From: an uncultured Bacteroidota bacterium
GTDB lineage: Bacteria; Bacteroidota; Bacteroidia; Flavobacteriales; Flavobacteriaceae
Reading direction: 5' to 3'
Assembly (NCBI GenBank): GCA_903842575.1
Contig: CAIMMM010000160.1
Location: 1-53,367 of the forward strand
Length of the DNA stretch: 53,367 nt
Numbering within the stretch: the stretch's first letter is position 1; each line of letters begins with the position of its first letter. The position numbers were made by a program, and so were the translations under genes. The notes beneath the pieces were generated by a model. That model saw only the letters and a list, made by a program, of their open reading frames with translations, was not told where the DNA came from and made no database searches. Shown here one piece after another: positions 45,669 through 53,367 of the stretch.

Positions 45669-46361
45669 ATGGAACCAACCAACTTTTCTATAAAACAATG
45701 GGCTGAGGATGACAAACCTCGCGAAAAGCTCATGGGTAAAGGGAAAGCAGCACTAAGCGATGCCGAGTTGATAGCCATTTTAATTGGTTCCGGAAGTAGA
45801 AACGAAAGCGCTGTGCAACTCAGTAAAAAAATACTCGCCAGCATAGATAACAATCTCAACGCCATTGGTAAACTGTCTCTAAAACAACTCATGGAATTCA
45901 AAGGAATAGGAGAGGCGAAAGCCATAACCATTATTGCCGCCTTGGAATTAGGAAGAAGACGAAGAGCGGAGGAAATCGTTGAGCTTAAAAAAATATCTTC
46001 AAGCAAAGACGTTTTCGAATTGATGCAACCCATTATGGGGGAATTGCCACATGAAGAGTTTTGGATATTGTATTTGAACAATTCCAACAAAGTGATTTAC
46101 AAAACACAACTCTCTAAAGGAGGTATAACAGGAACCGTTGTAGATATTCGATTGGTTTTTAAAATGGCGTTGGAACAAAATGCCACCTCTATAATTCTCA
46201 CACACAATCATCCTTCGGGAAAGTTGCTGGCTAGTGAGGCGGATATTCAAATCACCAAAAAACTAAAATTAGCGGGACAACAATTGGACATCGCTATTCT
46301 CGACCATATAATAATCACCGAAACGGGTTTTTACAGTTTTCAAGACGAAGGCATTTTTTAA
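45669..46361 (+). CDS. radC: RadC family DNA repair-associated protein
   Basis: The 230-residue protein has an N-terminal helix-hairpin-helix (FKGIGEAKA, near 77-85) and a C-terminal JAB/MPN domain. Its metal motif is THNHPSG plus EAD (candidate ligands His179, His181, Asp192). RadC is linked to DNA repair and recombination, but its biochemical role is unsettled. The start is 8 bp after mpl and the stop is 1 bp before the HAD gene. Confidence 0.92.
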   Translation: MEPTNFSIKQWAEDDKPREKLMGKGKAALSDAELIAILIGSGSRNESAVQLSKKILASIDNNLNAIGKLSLKQLMEFKGIGEAKAITIIAALELGRRRRAEEIVELKKISSSKDVFELMQPIMGELPHEEFWILYLNNSNKVIYKTQLSKGGITGTVVDIRLVFKMALEQNATSIILTHNHPSGKLLASEADIQITKKLKLAGQQLDIAILDHIIITETGFYSFQDEGIF

Positions 46362-46362
46362 A

Positions 46363-47046
46363 ATGAAACACATTACTGATATATTTTTTGACCTCGACCA
46401 TACGCTTTGGGATTTTGATAAGAATTCAATTTTGGCATTTGATAAAATTTTTAAAAAGCAGCATCCAACTATCAATACGGCAAGCTTTATTGAGATATAT
46501 GTGCCCATAAATCAAGCGTGTTGGAAGTTGTATCAAGTGGATAAAATGACGCACCAAGAATTGCGATATGAAAGATTAAAGCAATCTTTCGACGCCATGA
46601 ATTATGCTATTTCAGATGAAGATATTGATAGCATTTCTGAGGACTACATTGAGTTTTTGCCCGATAACAATCAACTATTTGAGGGTGCAATAGAAGTGCT
46701 AGAGTATTTACATCCCAAATACAATTTGCATATTATTACCAATGGTTTTGCCGAAGTGCAAGGCAGGAAATTAAAAAACTCGGGGATTGGTAATTATTTT
46801 AAAACGATCACCAATTCAGAAATGGCGGGAGTAAAGAAACCCCATAGAAGCATATTCGAATTTGCGCTATCTTTGGCTGAAACCAATAAGCAAAATTCCA
46901 TCATGATTGGAGATTGTATTGATGCGGATGTGCGAGGCGCAATAGCTTTTGGAATGCAGGCTATTTTGTTTGATGAAAAAGAAATTCATGCCGTGGACGG
47001 AATACTAACGATTAAGCATTTATTAGAATTAAAAAAATACCTTTAA
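46363..47046 (+). CDS. YjjG-like HAD pyrimidine nucleotidase
   Basis: The 227-residue HAD hydrolase has motif I FFDLDHTLWDF (nucleophile Asp10, Asp12) and motif II IITNGF. It also has a Lys in the GVKKPH region and motif IV IGDCIDADVRGA. The WDFD following motif I is typical of YjjG/YfnB nucleotidases, which clean up nucleotide monophosphates, including non-canonical pyrimidines. Exact specificity is inferred. It is tightly coupled with radC (1 bp) and the next gene (1 bp). Confidence 0.85.
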   Translation: MKHITDIFFDLDHTLWDFDKNSILAFDKIFKKQHPTINTASFIEIYVPINQACWKLYQVDKMTHQELRYERLKQSFDAMNYAISDEDIDSISEDYIEFLPDNNQLFEGAIEVLEYLHPKYNLHIITNGFAEVQGRKLKNSGIGNYFKTITNSEMAGVKKPHRSIFEFALSLAETNKQNSIMIGDCIDADVRGAIAFGMQAILFDEKEIHAVDGILTIKHLLELKKYL

Positions 47047-47047
47047 T

Positions 47048-47812
47048 ATGAAAAAATATATTTTACTGTTGGTTTTGTTCTTTTCCGTTCAAGGGTTTTG
47101 TCAGGATTTGAATCAATATCAATATGCCGTTGTTCCAGCCAAATATGATTTTCTTAAAGAAAAAGACAAATACCGTCTGAATACTTTAACCAAGTTGTTA
47201 ATGGAAAAATATGGTTTTAAATCGTATTTAACAACAGATGTGCAACCCGATGAAATAGCCAATACCAATTGCAATAAAGTTTTTGTAGATGTAATTGAAA
47301 ACGGAACCATGTTTGTCACCAAGCTTAAAGTAGTCTTGAAAGATTGTAAAAACAACATCCTGTTTACCTCCGACGAAGGCACGAGCCGGGAAAAAGAATT
47401 TGGTGCTGGATTTAATGAAGCCCTCCGAAACGCGTTTAAATCTTTCGATACATTAAATCATCAATACAACGGAGCGGTTTTAAAACAAGAACCTGTTATT
47501 GCTACAGAAAAAGGGGCTGTTCCAAAAGAACCTGTTATTCTAAATGAAAATTTTGAAACACCAAAACCAACCGAAACTAAAGAAGTAACTACTGATGTCT
47601 TCTTTTTTGCACAGCCCACAGCCAATGGATTTCAAATCGTAAATAGCGCGCCAAAAGTTATCATGCGTTTGTTCACCACTTCTCAAAAAGATGTTTTTAT
47701 TGCTAAGGGAGATACAGCCCAAGGCGTGGTAATTTTTAAAAACAACCAATGGGTTTTTGAATATTACGATAATGGAAAATTGGTTTCAGAACTTTTGAAA
47801 CTGAAGTTTTAA
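47048..47812 (+). CDS. Secreted protein of unknown function
   Basis: The 254-residue protein has a signal peptide (about 1-18, ending QGFCQ). An N-terminal alpha/beta part follows (QYQYAVVPAKYDFLKEKDKYRLN, then LLMEKYGFKSYL). A Thr/Pro/Glu linker and a C-terminal beta-rich part end the protein (VFIAKGDTAQGVVIFKNNQWVFEYY). I do not recognise a domain. It begins 1 bp after the HAD gene, so it is probably co-expressed. It ends 30 bp from the convergent rarA, with a repeat-like stretch between. Confidence 0.75.
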   Translation: MKKYILLLVLFFSVQGFCQDLNQYQYAVVPAKYDFLKEKDKYRLNTLTKLLMEKYGFKSYLTTDVQPDEIANTNCNKVFVDVIENGTMFVTKLKVVLKDCKNNILFTSDEGTSREKEFGAGFNEALRNAFKSFDTLNHQYNGAVLKQEPVIATEKGAVPKEPVILNENFETPKPTETKEVTTDVFFFAQPTANGFQIVNSAPKVIMRLFTTSQKDVFIAKGDTAQGVVIFKNNQWVFEYYDNGKLVSELLKLKF

Positions 47813-47817
47813 ATAAG

Positions 47818-47843
47818 TTGTCACACTGAACTTGTCGAAGCGC
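47818..47843. repeat. Intergenic CACTGAACTTGTCGAAGCG-like dispersed motif
   Basis: The gap between the stops of the unknown gene and rarA contains CACACTGAACTTGTCGAAG. It closely resembles a CTGAGCTTGTCGAAG sequence I recall as a recurrent intergenic repeat in many bacteria, including flavobacteria. Its copy number in this genome cannot be counted here. Confidence 0.45.
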
Positions 47844-49120
47844 TAATACCCATACTTATCTTTCCACCTATTTTTTAAAAACTCCCGCGTGCCATTTTCT
47901 CTTGAATTGTTGCCGGGATTATAGAAAGCTGTGTTTTTAATTTCATCGGGAAGGAATTCCTGCTCCGCAAAATTATTGGCAAAATCATGCGAATATTTAT
48001 ACTCATCGCCATAGCCCAATTCCTTCATCAATTTTGTAGGCGCATTTCTCAAATGCAAGGGAACAGATAAATCGCCCGTTTGTTTCACCACTTGCTGCGC
48101 TTGACTAATTGCCATATAACTCGCATTGCTTTTAGCCGAAGTTGCCAAATAAACCGCGCACTGACTCAGAATAATTCGGCTTTCGGGATAACCAATGGTT
48201 GAAACAGCTTGAAAGGTATTGTTCGCCATAATAAAAGCAGTCGGATTGGCATTGCCAATGTCTTCACTGGATAAAATCAACATTCTTCGGGCAATGAATT
48301 TTACATCTTCGCCGCCTTCAATCATTCGAGCCAACCAATATACCGCACCGTTGGGATCGCTACCGCGAATCGATTTTATAAAGGCCGAAACGATATCGTA
48401 ATGTTGTTCACCCGTTTTGTCATAGAGCACGGTGTTTTGCTGTACCAATTCCAAAACTTTATCGTTGGTAACGAAAATTTCGTCTTCAGCGGAAGCGTTT
48501 ACGACCAATTCAAAAATGTTTAATAGTTTGCGTCCATCTCCGCCAGAAAGGCGCAAAAGCGCTTCGGTTTCTTGTAATTCAATTTTTCTGGTTTTTAAAA
48601 ACACATCGGTAGTCATGGCGCGATGCAGCAAAAGTTCCAAATCTTCTTTGGAAAATGCATTCAAAACATACACCTGACAACGTGACAACAAAGCCGGAAT
48701 AACTTCAAAACTTGGGTTTTCGGTGGTCGCGCCAATGAGTGTAATCCAGCCTTTTTCCACAGCCGCCAACAACGAATCTTGTTGCGATTTGCTAAACCGA
48801 TGAATTTCATCAATAAACAAAATGGGATTTTTGGCTGTGAACAAACCACCGCTTTGTTTGGCTTTTTCAATCACATCCCGAATGTCTTTCACCCCCGAAT
48901 TGATAGCGCTTAAAATATAAAACGGGCGTTTGCTTTCTTGAGCAATAATTTGCGCCAACGTTGTTTTTCCTGTTCCTGGTGAACCCCAAAAAATTAGCGA
49001 AGGAATAATTCCCTTGGCTATTTGTTGTGTCAACGAACCATTTGGCCCAACCAAATGCAACTGACTAATATACTCTTCTAATTTCTGCGGGCGAATTCGT
49101 TCGGCAAGTGGTGCTTCCAT
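47843..49120 (-). CDS. rarA: Replication-associated recombination protein A
   Basis: The 425-residue AAA+ ATPase of the RarA/MgsA/WRNIP1 family has Walker A GSPGTGKTT, Walker B FIDEIHRF, sensor 1 IGATTENPSFE and the arginine finger region ALLSRC. The C-terminal tetramerisation part is present. RarA acts at stalled replication forks. The start is ATG at 49120. The rhomboid gene is divergent, 96 bp away. Confidence 0.94.
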   Translation of the reverse strand: MEAPLAERIRPQKLEEYISQLHLVGPNGSLTQQIAKGIIPSLIFWGSPGTGKTTLAQIIAQESKRPFYILSAINSGVKDIRDVIEKAKQSGGLFTAKNPILFIDEIHRFSKSQQDSLLAAVEKGWITLIGATTENPSFEVIPALLSRCQVYVLNAFSKEDLELLLHRAMTTDVFLKTRKIELQETEALLRLSGGDGRKLLNIFELVVNASAEDEIFVTNDKVLELVQQNTVLYDKTGEQHYDIVSAFIKSIRGSDPNGAVYWLARMIEGGEDVKFIARRMLILSSEDIGNANPTAFIMANNTFQAVSTIGYPESRIILSQCAVYLATSAKSNASYMAISQAQQVVKQTGDLSVPLHLRNAPTKLMKELGYGDEYKYSHDFANNFAEQEFLPDEIKNTAFYNPGNNSRENGTREFLKNRWKDKYGY

Positions 49121-49171
49121 GTTGTAAAAATACTGATTTCTGCCAAAATAGCATTAAAAAATAATTGGTAG

Positions 49172-49179
49172 TATCTTTG
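49172..49179 (+). promoter_or_regulatory. Candidate -7 box for the rhomboid gene
   Basis: TATCTTTG fits TAnnTTTG, 37 nt upstream of the ATG. No -33 element with normal spacing is clear. Confidence 0.45.
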
Positions 49180-49216
49180 ATAAATCTAAATTTTTAAATC
49201 TAAAATTTAATATTAA

Positions 49217-49981
49217 ATGAACGACCATCATTGTTTTAGATATTCAGCCTCAGTTTGGCTTGTTCCTACTTTTTTTTTGTTGGCCATTTGGACTGTTTTT
49301 TATATTGAAAATAAATTCAATGTAGATCTTGCTGTTCATGGTATTTTCCCAAGAACGTTATCAGGATTGCAAGGGGTTTTGTTCAGTCCGTTTTTGCATG
49401 GTGATTTGAGTCACATTGCTAACAATTCCATTCCGCTTTTTATTTTAACCGCTGCCTTGGTCTATTTTTACAGAGATATTTCTTTGAAAGTAATATTTTA
49501 CGGGATTTTACTTTCTGGATTTTTAACTTGGGTTATTGGAAGAGATTCCTATCATATTGGCGCTAGTGGGTTAATATATGTATTGGTTTCTTTTATTTTC
49601 TTCAAGGGTTTGATGACAAAATATTACCGTTTGATTGCTTTGTCCTTGATGGTTGTATCGATATACGGAGGTATGATTTGGTATGTTTTTCCAAGTCCCG
49701 AAATTCCTGGAGGCATTAAAATTTCTTGGGAAGGACATTTGGCGGGATTAATAACAGGCTTTGTATTTGCTGTATTTTTCAAAACGCCCGATTATAAAAA
49801 AGCCATTCGTTACGATTGGGAAAGACCCGATTTCAATCCGGAAGAGGATATGTTTATGAAACACTTTGACGAAAATGGGAATTTTGTAAATACGCCTGAA
49901 CCAGAGACGGAAGAAAATATTCCTTTGGAAATTAAGTATATTTATGAGTTTAAGGAGAATGACAATTTGAAAGAATTATAG
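49217..49981 (+). CDS. Rhomboid intramembrane serine protease
   Basis: The 254-residue protein has six hydrophobic segments, HGDLSHIANN near residue 61, catalytic Ser117 in GASGLIY, and catalytic His174 in GHLAGLITGF. It cuts membrane-spanning substrates within the bilayer. The acidic C-terminal cytosolic tail (about 200-254) is an extra feature. The physiological substrate is unknown. It lies between rarA and the convergent rlmB. Confidence 0.92.
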   Translation: MNDHHCFRYSASVWLVPTFFLLAIWTVFYIENKFNVDLAVHGIFPRTLSGLQGVLFSPFLHGDLSHIANNSIPLFILTAALVYFYRDISLKVIFYGILLSGFLTWVIGRDSYHIGASGLIYVLVSFIFFKGLMTKYYRLIALSLMVVSIYGGMIWYVFPSPEIPGGIKISWEGHLAGLITGFVFAVFFKTPDYKKAIRYDWERPDFNPEEDMFMKHFDENGNFVNTPEPETEENIPLEIKYIYEFKENDNLKEL

Positions 49982-50002
49982 CGCTGCGACTGAATGCTAC
50001 GT

Positions 50003-50737
50003 CTAACTTCTCTGTCTCACCGCTTCATATAAAAAAGCGCCACAAGCCACGGAAACATTCAAAGAACCAATACTTCCAAACATAGGAAGTTTTGCTTTTT
50101 CTTCCACAATTTTTAACACCGATGGGTTGATTCCGCGGTCTTCACTTCCCATAATAATAGCTACAGGTTCGTTGAGCGAAATGTCATAAATATTTTGTTC
50201 GGTTTTTTCCGTTGCTGCCACTATTTTAATGCCACTTCCTTGTAGTTGAAAAATGGCGTCTTTAATATGTTCTACTTTGCAAATGGGCACGTTGAAGACA
50301 GCTCCAGCAGAAGTTTTTACGGTATCTCCATTCACAGGCGCCGAACCGTGTTTTTGAACAATGATTCCATCAACGCCAGTACATTCGGCAGTTCGGATGA
50401 TGGCGCCAAAATTTCTGGCGTCTGATAATTGGTCTAGGATAAGAAATAACGGCATCTTGCCACTTTCAATTACTTTTTCTATTAAGGATTCCAAATCATG
50501 AAACGCTATTGGCGAAATCGTTGCTACAGCACCTTGATGATTATTGGGCGTTAATCGGTTTAGTTTTTCAACAGGAACATAGGAGAAGTTGATGCTTTTT
50601 TGTTTCATCACTTTCATCAAATCTTTGATTAGTTCTCCTTGCAAATCACTTTGAATAAACACTTTATCAATAACGGCGCCCGATTGAATTCCCTCAATGA
50701 TAGCTCTAATTCCAAAAATTTGATGTTCTTTTTCCAT
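50003..50737 (-). CDS. rlmB: 23S rRNA (Gm2251)-2'-O-methyltransferase-like
   Basis: The 244-residue SpoU/TrmH-family enzyme has an N-terminal substrate-binding domain. The knotted SPOUT domain carries motif 1 DARNFGAIIRTAE, motif 2 IIMGSEDRGI and motif 3 GSLNVSVACGAFLYE. The size and arrangement match RlmB, which methylates a ribose in the 23S rRNA peptidyl-transferase centre. Another TrmH-type 2'-O-methyltransferase is an alternative. A consensus promoter ends 4 nt before the ATG, so the mRNA is predicted to be leaderless. Confidence 0.88.
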   Translation of the reverse strand: MEKEHQIFGIRAIIEGIQSGAVIDKVFIQSDLQGELIKDLMKVMKQKSINFSYVPVEKLNRLTPNNHQGAVATISPIAFHDLESLIEKVIESGKMPLFLILDQLSDARNFGAIIRTAECTGVDGIIVQKHGSAPVNGDTVKTSAGAVFNVPICKVEHIKDAIFQLQGSGIKIVAATEKTEQNIYDISLNEPVAIIMGSEDRGINPSVLKIVEEKAKLPMFGSIGSLNVSVACGAFLYEAVRQRS

Positions 50738-50741
50738 GGCG

Positions 50742-50771
50742 CAAAGATAGTTTTTTTGTTTCAGATTTCAA
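50742..50771 (-). promoter_or_regulatory. Promoter of rlmB, abutting the start codon
   Basis: On the minus strand, TTG (50771-50769), a 19-nt spacer and TATCTTTG (50749-50742) fit the consensus. Only CGCC separates the box from the ATG, so transcription should begin at or next to the start codon. Confidence 0.7.
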
Positions 50772-50779
50772 GGCTTGCG

Positions 50780-52435
50780 CTAGAAGTTCGCTTTGAAACT
50801 GATATGAACTATAGAATTAGACAATTTCGCCGTTTGTTCTTTGGTGCTTCCGTTGGCATAAACAATATTGAAAAGGCCATTTTTGGTAAGCAATCCAAAC
50901 CCAAAACCAAGACCAACCAAATTGTCTTTAATATTAGAAGTCTTGTCTTGGAAATAACCATAATCCATTATGGTATGCACGTAAATGCTTGGCGCTAATA
51001 CATACTGGTATTCGGTGAGGATGGAACTGAAAAAATTACCTTGCAGGCTGTTCTCATTAAAACCCCGAATAGAATTAATGCCTCCAAAACGATACAATTC
51101 ATTGATAATATAGGAATCGCTTTGTAAATAATAGTTCTGACTTTTTAGGGAAATGATGTTCTTGTTATTCAGATAAAAATTATGTTTGATCGTGAAATTC
51201 CCAAAAAACTGACTGTTCGTTTGCGAGTTGGCATTTCGTTTTCCAACACCAATTTTTAAATTGACATTGGTCTTTTCAGGAAAGAGGAAATCATCATTTT
51301 TAAAATCCAAAAATTCAAAGTTGGTAGTAATAAAAGAATTTTCAAAATCATTCAAAGAAGCGTTATTCACATTCTGAATATCGCTCGATTCGGTGGATTG
51401 ATAACCCAAATACAAACGCGTATTGTAATTGAAATAATAGCCTAAATCAATTGCGGTTTGTGTGTTTTGATAGGTGCTGTCTTGCTTAAAAATATTGAGT
51501 TGTACTTTCAATCCCAACGGACTTTTGAAGATGTAAGGAAGTTCCACACCAAGGTTAAATGTTTTTTGATCTTGCCCGTCGCTTTTCCAATATAGCGATA
51601 GTTTTTCGCCTGAGTTCAAAGCGTTATTGAGAATCAAATCGATGTAGCCACTGAAAACCAATTTTTTTTGCTCGTCATTGGTGAAGCCCACATAACCATC
51701 AAAAGTATTCGATTTTGCTTTTTCCAAATAAACATACACTTTGGTGGAATCCTTTGTGAAAAGGATTTCGGGATATTTGGTTTGTTTTACAAATCGATAT
51801 TTTTCAAAGTCGTTGTAAATTTTTTCTAGGTTTTGTTGATTGAAAACTTTGTTGCGATACAATCGTTTGATATTTTTTTTATGACCTTCAGGGAATTTGT
51901 CATATCCATTGATAACGATATCATTAAGTTGGCGTTGTTTCTCTAATATAATATTCAAGTCAGTAATAATAAATCCTTTTTTCTTTTGAAGATTAATCAA
52001 TTTGACTTTAGCCATAGAGAAACCTTTGGCTTCCAGTTTTTTTAAAGTGGTAGTCAAAAAGGCCTCGCTTCCCGAAAAGGGCATAATTAAGGTGTCTTTT
52101 TTTGTGTCAAATAAATAGGCGTTTTCTTTACCTATATATATATGTATAAAATTTGTTTTTGCGCCTAATTGATATCGAAAGAAAAAAGTGCTGTCATTGA
52201 GCTTTTCATTTTCAATAATCTGATTTTCAGCAAAGCCAATTCGGGTTAGTCTTTCTGAGAAGTTATTATTCTCGTCAATAACGGATTTGGCGTTTATGTG
52301 TTTGGTAACATATCCAACTGAATCTATAATCTTGGACTCTTTTTCAGTTGATCCAGAAATTTTAAGATACAGTTGCTGCGCTGAAACATTCCAGCCGAAA
52401 GCCATTAGCAATCCTAATAAAAGTATCTTTTTCAA
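50780..52435 (-). CDS. Outer-membrane Omp85/BamA-like beta-barrel protein
   Basis: The 551-residue protein has a signal peptide (1-20, ending NVSAQ). About 170 residues with POTRA-like patterns follow, then a long barrel rich in alternating aromatic/polar strands. GGINSIRGFNENSLQG, in the last third, has the Arg-Gly-Phe of the lid-loop motif of Omp85 proteins. The ending HISFKANF with terminal Phe fits barrel insertion by BAM. It is smaller than BamA (about 800 residues) and may act like TamA or a two-partner translocator. TTG at 52435 is the likely start because the next Met would remove the signal peptide. Confidence 0.82.
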   Translation of the reverse strand: MKKILLLGLLMAFGWNVSAQQLYLKISGSTEKESKIIDSVGYVTKHINAKSVIDENNNFSERLTRIGFAENQIIENEKLNDSTFFFRYQLGAKTNFIHIYIGKENAYLFDTKKDTLIMPFSGSEAFLTTTLKKLEAKGFSMAKVKLINLQKKKGFIITDLNIILEKQRQLNDIVINGYDKFPEGHKKNIKRLYRNKVFNQQNLEKIYNDFEKYRFVKQTKYPEILFTKDSTKVYVYLEKAKSNTFDGYVGFTNDEQKKLVFSGYIDLILNNALNSGEKLSLYWKSDGQDQKTFNLGVELPYIFKSPLGLKVQLNIFKQDSTYQNTQTAIDLGYYFNYNTRLYLGYQSTESSDIQNVNNASLNDFENSFITTNFEFLDFKNDDFLFPEKTNVNLKIGVGKRNANSQTNSQFFGNFTIKHNFYLNNKNIISLKSQNYYLQSDSYIINELYRFGGINSIRGFNENSLQGNFFSSILTEYQYVLAPSIYVHTIMDYGYFQDKTSNIKDNLVGLGFGFGLLTKNGLFNIVYANGSTKEQTAKLSNSIVHISFKANF

Positions 52436-52621
52436 ACGAATAATTAGTTTTGATAAAAATAACGCAAAAATTCAAGCTATCTTATAAAAGAGATCATAAA
52501 TATACTTTTTGAAATAAGTATAAATTCAAAGTTCTTTTTCTTAAATAAATTTATTTTGAGGCTATTTCATATTTCATTAATAAACAAATATTTACTTCAT
52601 TTTAAAATTAATGAATTATGA

Positions 52622-52652
52622 TTTGTTTCATTAAAAATAATTACTACATTTG
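52622..52652 (+). promoter_or_regulatory. Promoter of the rpsL-rpsG operon
   Basis: TTTG (52622-52625), a 19-nt spacer and TACATTTG (52645-52652) are a perfect consensus match. The leader then contains a short CCCG-taaaaag-CGGG hairpin (52657-52671), 35 nt before rpsL. Confidence 0.8.
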
Positions 52653-52705
52653 CAACCCCGTAAAAAGCGGGAATTTTATAAACAAGTAATTTTTAGTATT
52701 TAATT

Positions 52706-53089
52706 ATGCCAACTATTCAACAATTAGTAAGAACAGGAAGAACTCAAATCACTAAGAAGAGTAAATCGGTTGCTTTAGATTCTTGTCCTCAAAGAAGAGG
52801 TGTTTGTACGCGTGTTTACACTACTACTCCAAAAAAACCAAACTCTGCAATGCGTAAAGTAGCGCGTGTACGTTTGACTAATGGAAATGAAGTGAATGCT
52901 TACATCCCTGGTGAAGGACACAATCTACAAGAGCACTCGATAGTATTAGTTAGGGGTGGAAGGGTAAAAGATTTACCAGGAGTTAGATATCACATCGTTC
53001 GTGGTGCACTTGATACGTCAGGAGTAGCAGGAAGAACGCAAAGAAGATCTAAGTATGGTGCTAAACGCCCAAAAGAAGCAAAAAAGTAA
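52706..53089 (+). CDS. rpsL: 30S ribosomal protein S12
   Basis: The 127-residue protein is a near-standard S12: [65 protein letters not shown], and the basic C-terminal tail. It lies at the decoding centre and affects fidelity. The Lys in TPKKPNS that can confer streptomycin resistance when changed is in the usual wild-type form. It is the first gene of the str operon, followed by rpsG. Confidence 0.98.
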
Positions 53090-53106
53090 TTTAAAACGTT
53101 GTTCTC

Positions 53107-53135
53107 GTAGAGACGTGATTTATTGCGACTAGAGG
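53107..53135. repeat. Degenerate GTAGAGACG palindrome between rpsL and rpsG
   Basis: The 73-bp gap contains GTAGAGACGTGATTTATTGCG followed by ACTAGAGG. This resembles a degenerate copy of TAGAGACGCGAT(N)ATCGCGTCTCTA palindromes that I recall from flavobacterial and other intergenic regions. The right arm is poorly kept. Confidence 0.4.
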
Positions 53136-53162
53136 AGTATAGCATTTTATTAAAAAAAAGAC

Positions 53163-53367
53163 ATGAGAAAAAGAGCGGCAAAGAAAAGACCACTTTTACC
53201 AGATCCAAGGTTTAATGACCAATTGGTGACGCGTTTTGTGAACAACTTAATGTGGGACGGTAAGAAATCAACAGCTTTTAAAGTTTTTTATGATGCAATT
53301 GACATTATAGAAAGCAAAAAGCAAGATGCAGAAAAACCATCATTAGAAATATGGAAAGATGCTTTAA
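53163..53367 (+). CDS. rpsG: 30S ribosomal protein S7, N-terminal part
   Basis: The ATG at 53163 begins MRKRAAKKRPLLPDPRF followed by NNLMWDGKKSTAFKVFYDAID, the S7 N-terminus. S7 binds the 3' domain of 16S rRNA and starts head assembly. The gene runs off the right edge after 68 codons. It lies in the str operon directly after rpsL. Confidence 0.97.
   Translation, partial: MRKRAAKKRPLLPDPRFNDQLVTRFVNNLMWDGKKSTAFKVFYDAIDIIESKKQDAEKPSLEIWKDAL

Noticed and set aside
45566..46090. A 174-codon minus-strand frame over mpl and radC
   Set aside because: Both plus-strand genes have intact conserved motifs and tight operon spacing.
1..53367. CRISPR array, tRNA and rRNA genes
   Set aside because: No regularly spaced identical repeats, no cloverleaf-like intergenic sequence and no rRNA signature were noticed. 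The short-period tracts are too degenerate and too short in unit to be CRISPR. A covariance-model scan would be decisive for RNAs.

Overview
The window looks like chromosome from a Flavobacterium-type bacterium (phylum Bacteroidota). The evidence is AT-rich DNA; starts without Shine-Dalgarno sequences; promoters of the Bacteroidota form TTG/TTTG, 17-23 nt, TAnnTTTG; proteins with type IX secretion sorting domains (Por-type C-terminal domain and the gliding-motility-associated CHU_C domain); and a familiar flavobacterial gene set. No tRNA, rRNA, insertion sequence, phage gene or CRISPR array was seen. Most of the window is ordinary core chromosome. The accessory-like part is a 13-kb block of surface-protein genes at about 30.3-43.3 kb.

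Layout. 0-5 kb: the end of an unidentified gene, a TonB-like protein, a Glu/Leu-type amino-acid dehydrogenase, a GH13 amylase-like lipoprotein and anhydro-MurNAc kinase. 5-12 kb: acyl-CoA dehydrogenase, SDR oxidoreductase, SprT-like metalloprotein, mannose-1-phosphate guanylyltransferase and a 1087-codon CHU_C surface protein. 12-20 kb: on the minus strand, MlaE/MlaF lipid transporter parts, a three-gene unit (KAS III-like, methyltransferase, GT2 glycosyltransferase), a truncated haemoglobin and glycine decarboxylase GcvP. 19.6-25.4 kb: a UbiA-like membrane protein, a one-haem lipoprotein, a minus-strand unit purK-purE-M3 peptidase, and MiaE-type tRNA hydroxylase. 25.4-30.3 kb: a GT4 glycosyltransferase and the plus-strand run hpt-adk-CNNM/CorC-obgE.

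30.3-43.3 kb holds three minus-strand genes in tandem for modular type IX secreted proteins. They have different N-terminal repeats but share a C-terminal cassette of about 550 residues. The copy nearest obgE is a pseudogene. A conserved Trp codon has become TGA, and 14 nt are missing near the sorting domain. Its 3' end resembles the middle paralogue while the rest of its cassette resembles the distal one, so it is a mosaic.

43.5-53.4 kb: a tight plus-strand unit (TPR protein, Mpl-like ligase, RadC, YjjG-like HAD phosphatase, secreted unknown), then RarA, a rhomboid protease, RlmB, an Omp85-type barrel, and the start of the str operon (rpsL, partial rpsG).

Non-coding features worth reading are overlapping divergent promoters between the dehydrogenase and the amylase; an apparently leaderless rlmB promoter; degenerate 7-8-nt intergenic repeats; and a palindrome with three chained mini-ORFs in the purK leader. 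Function calls come from motifs read by eye; no database search was run.
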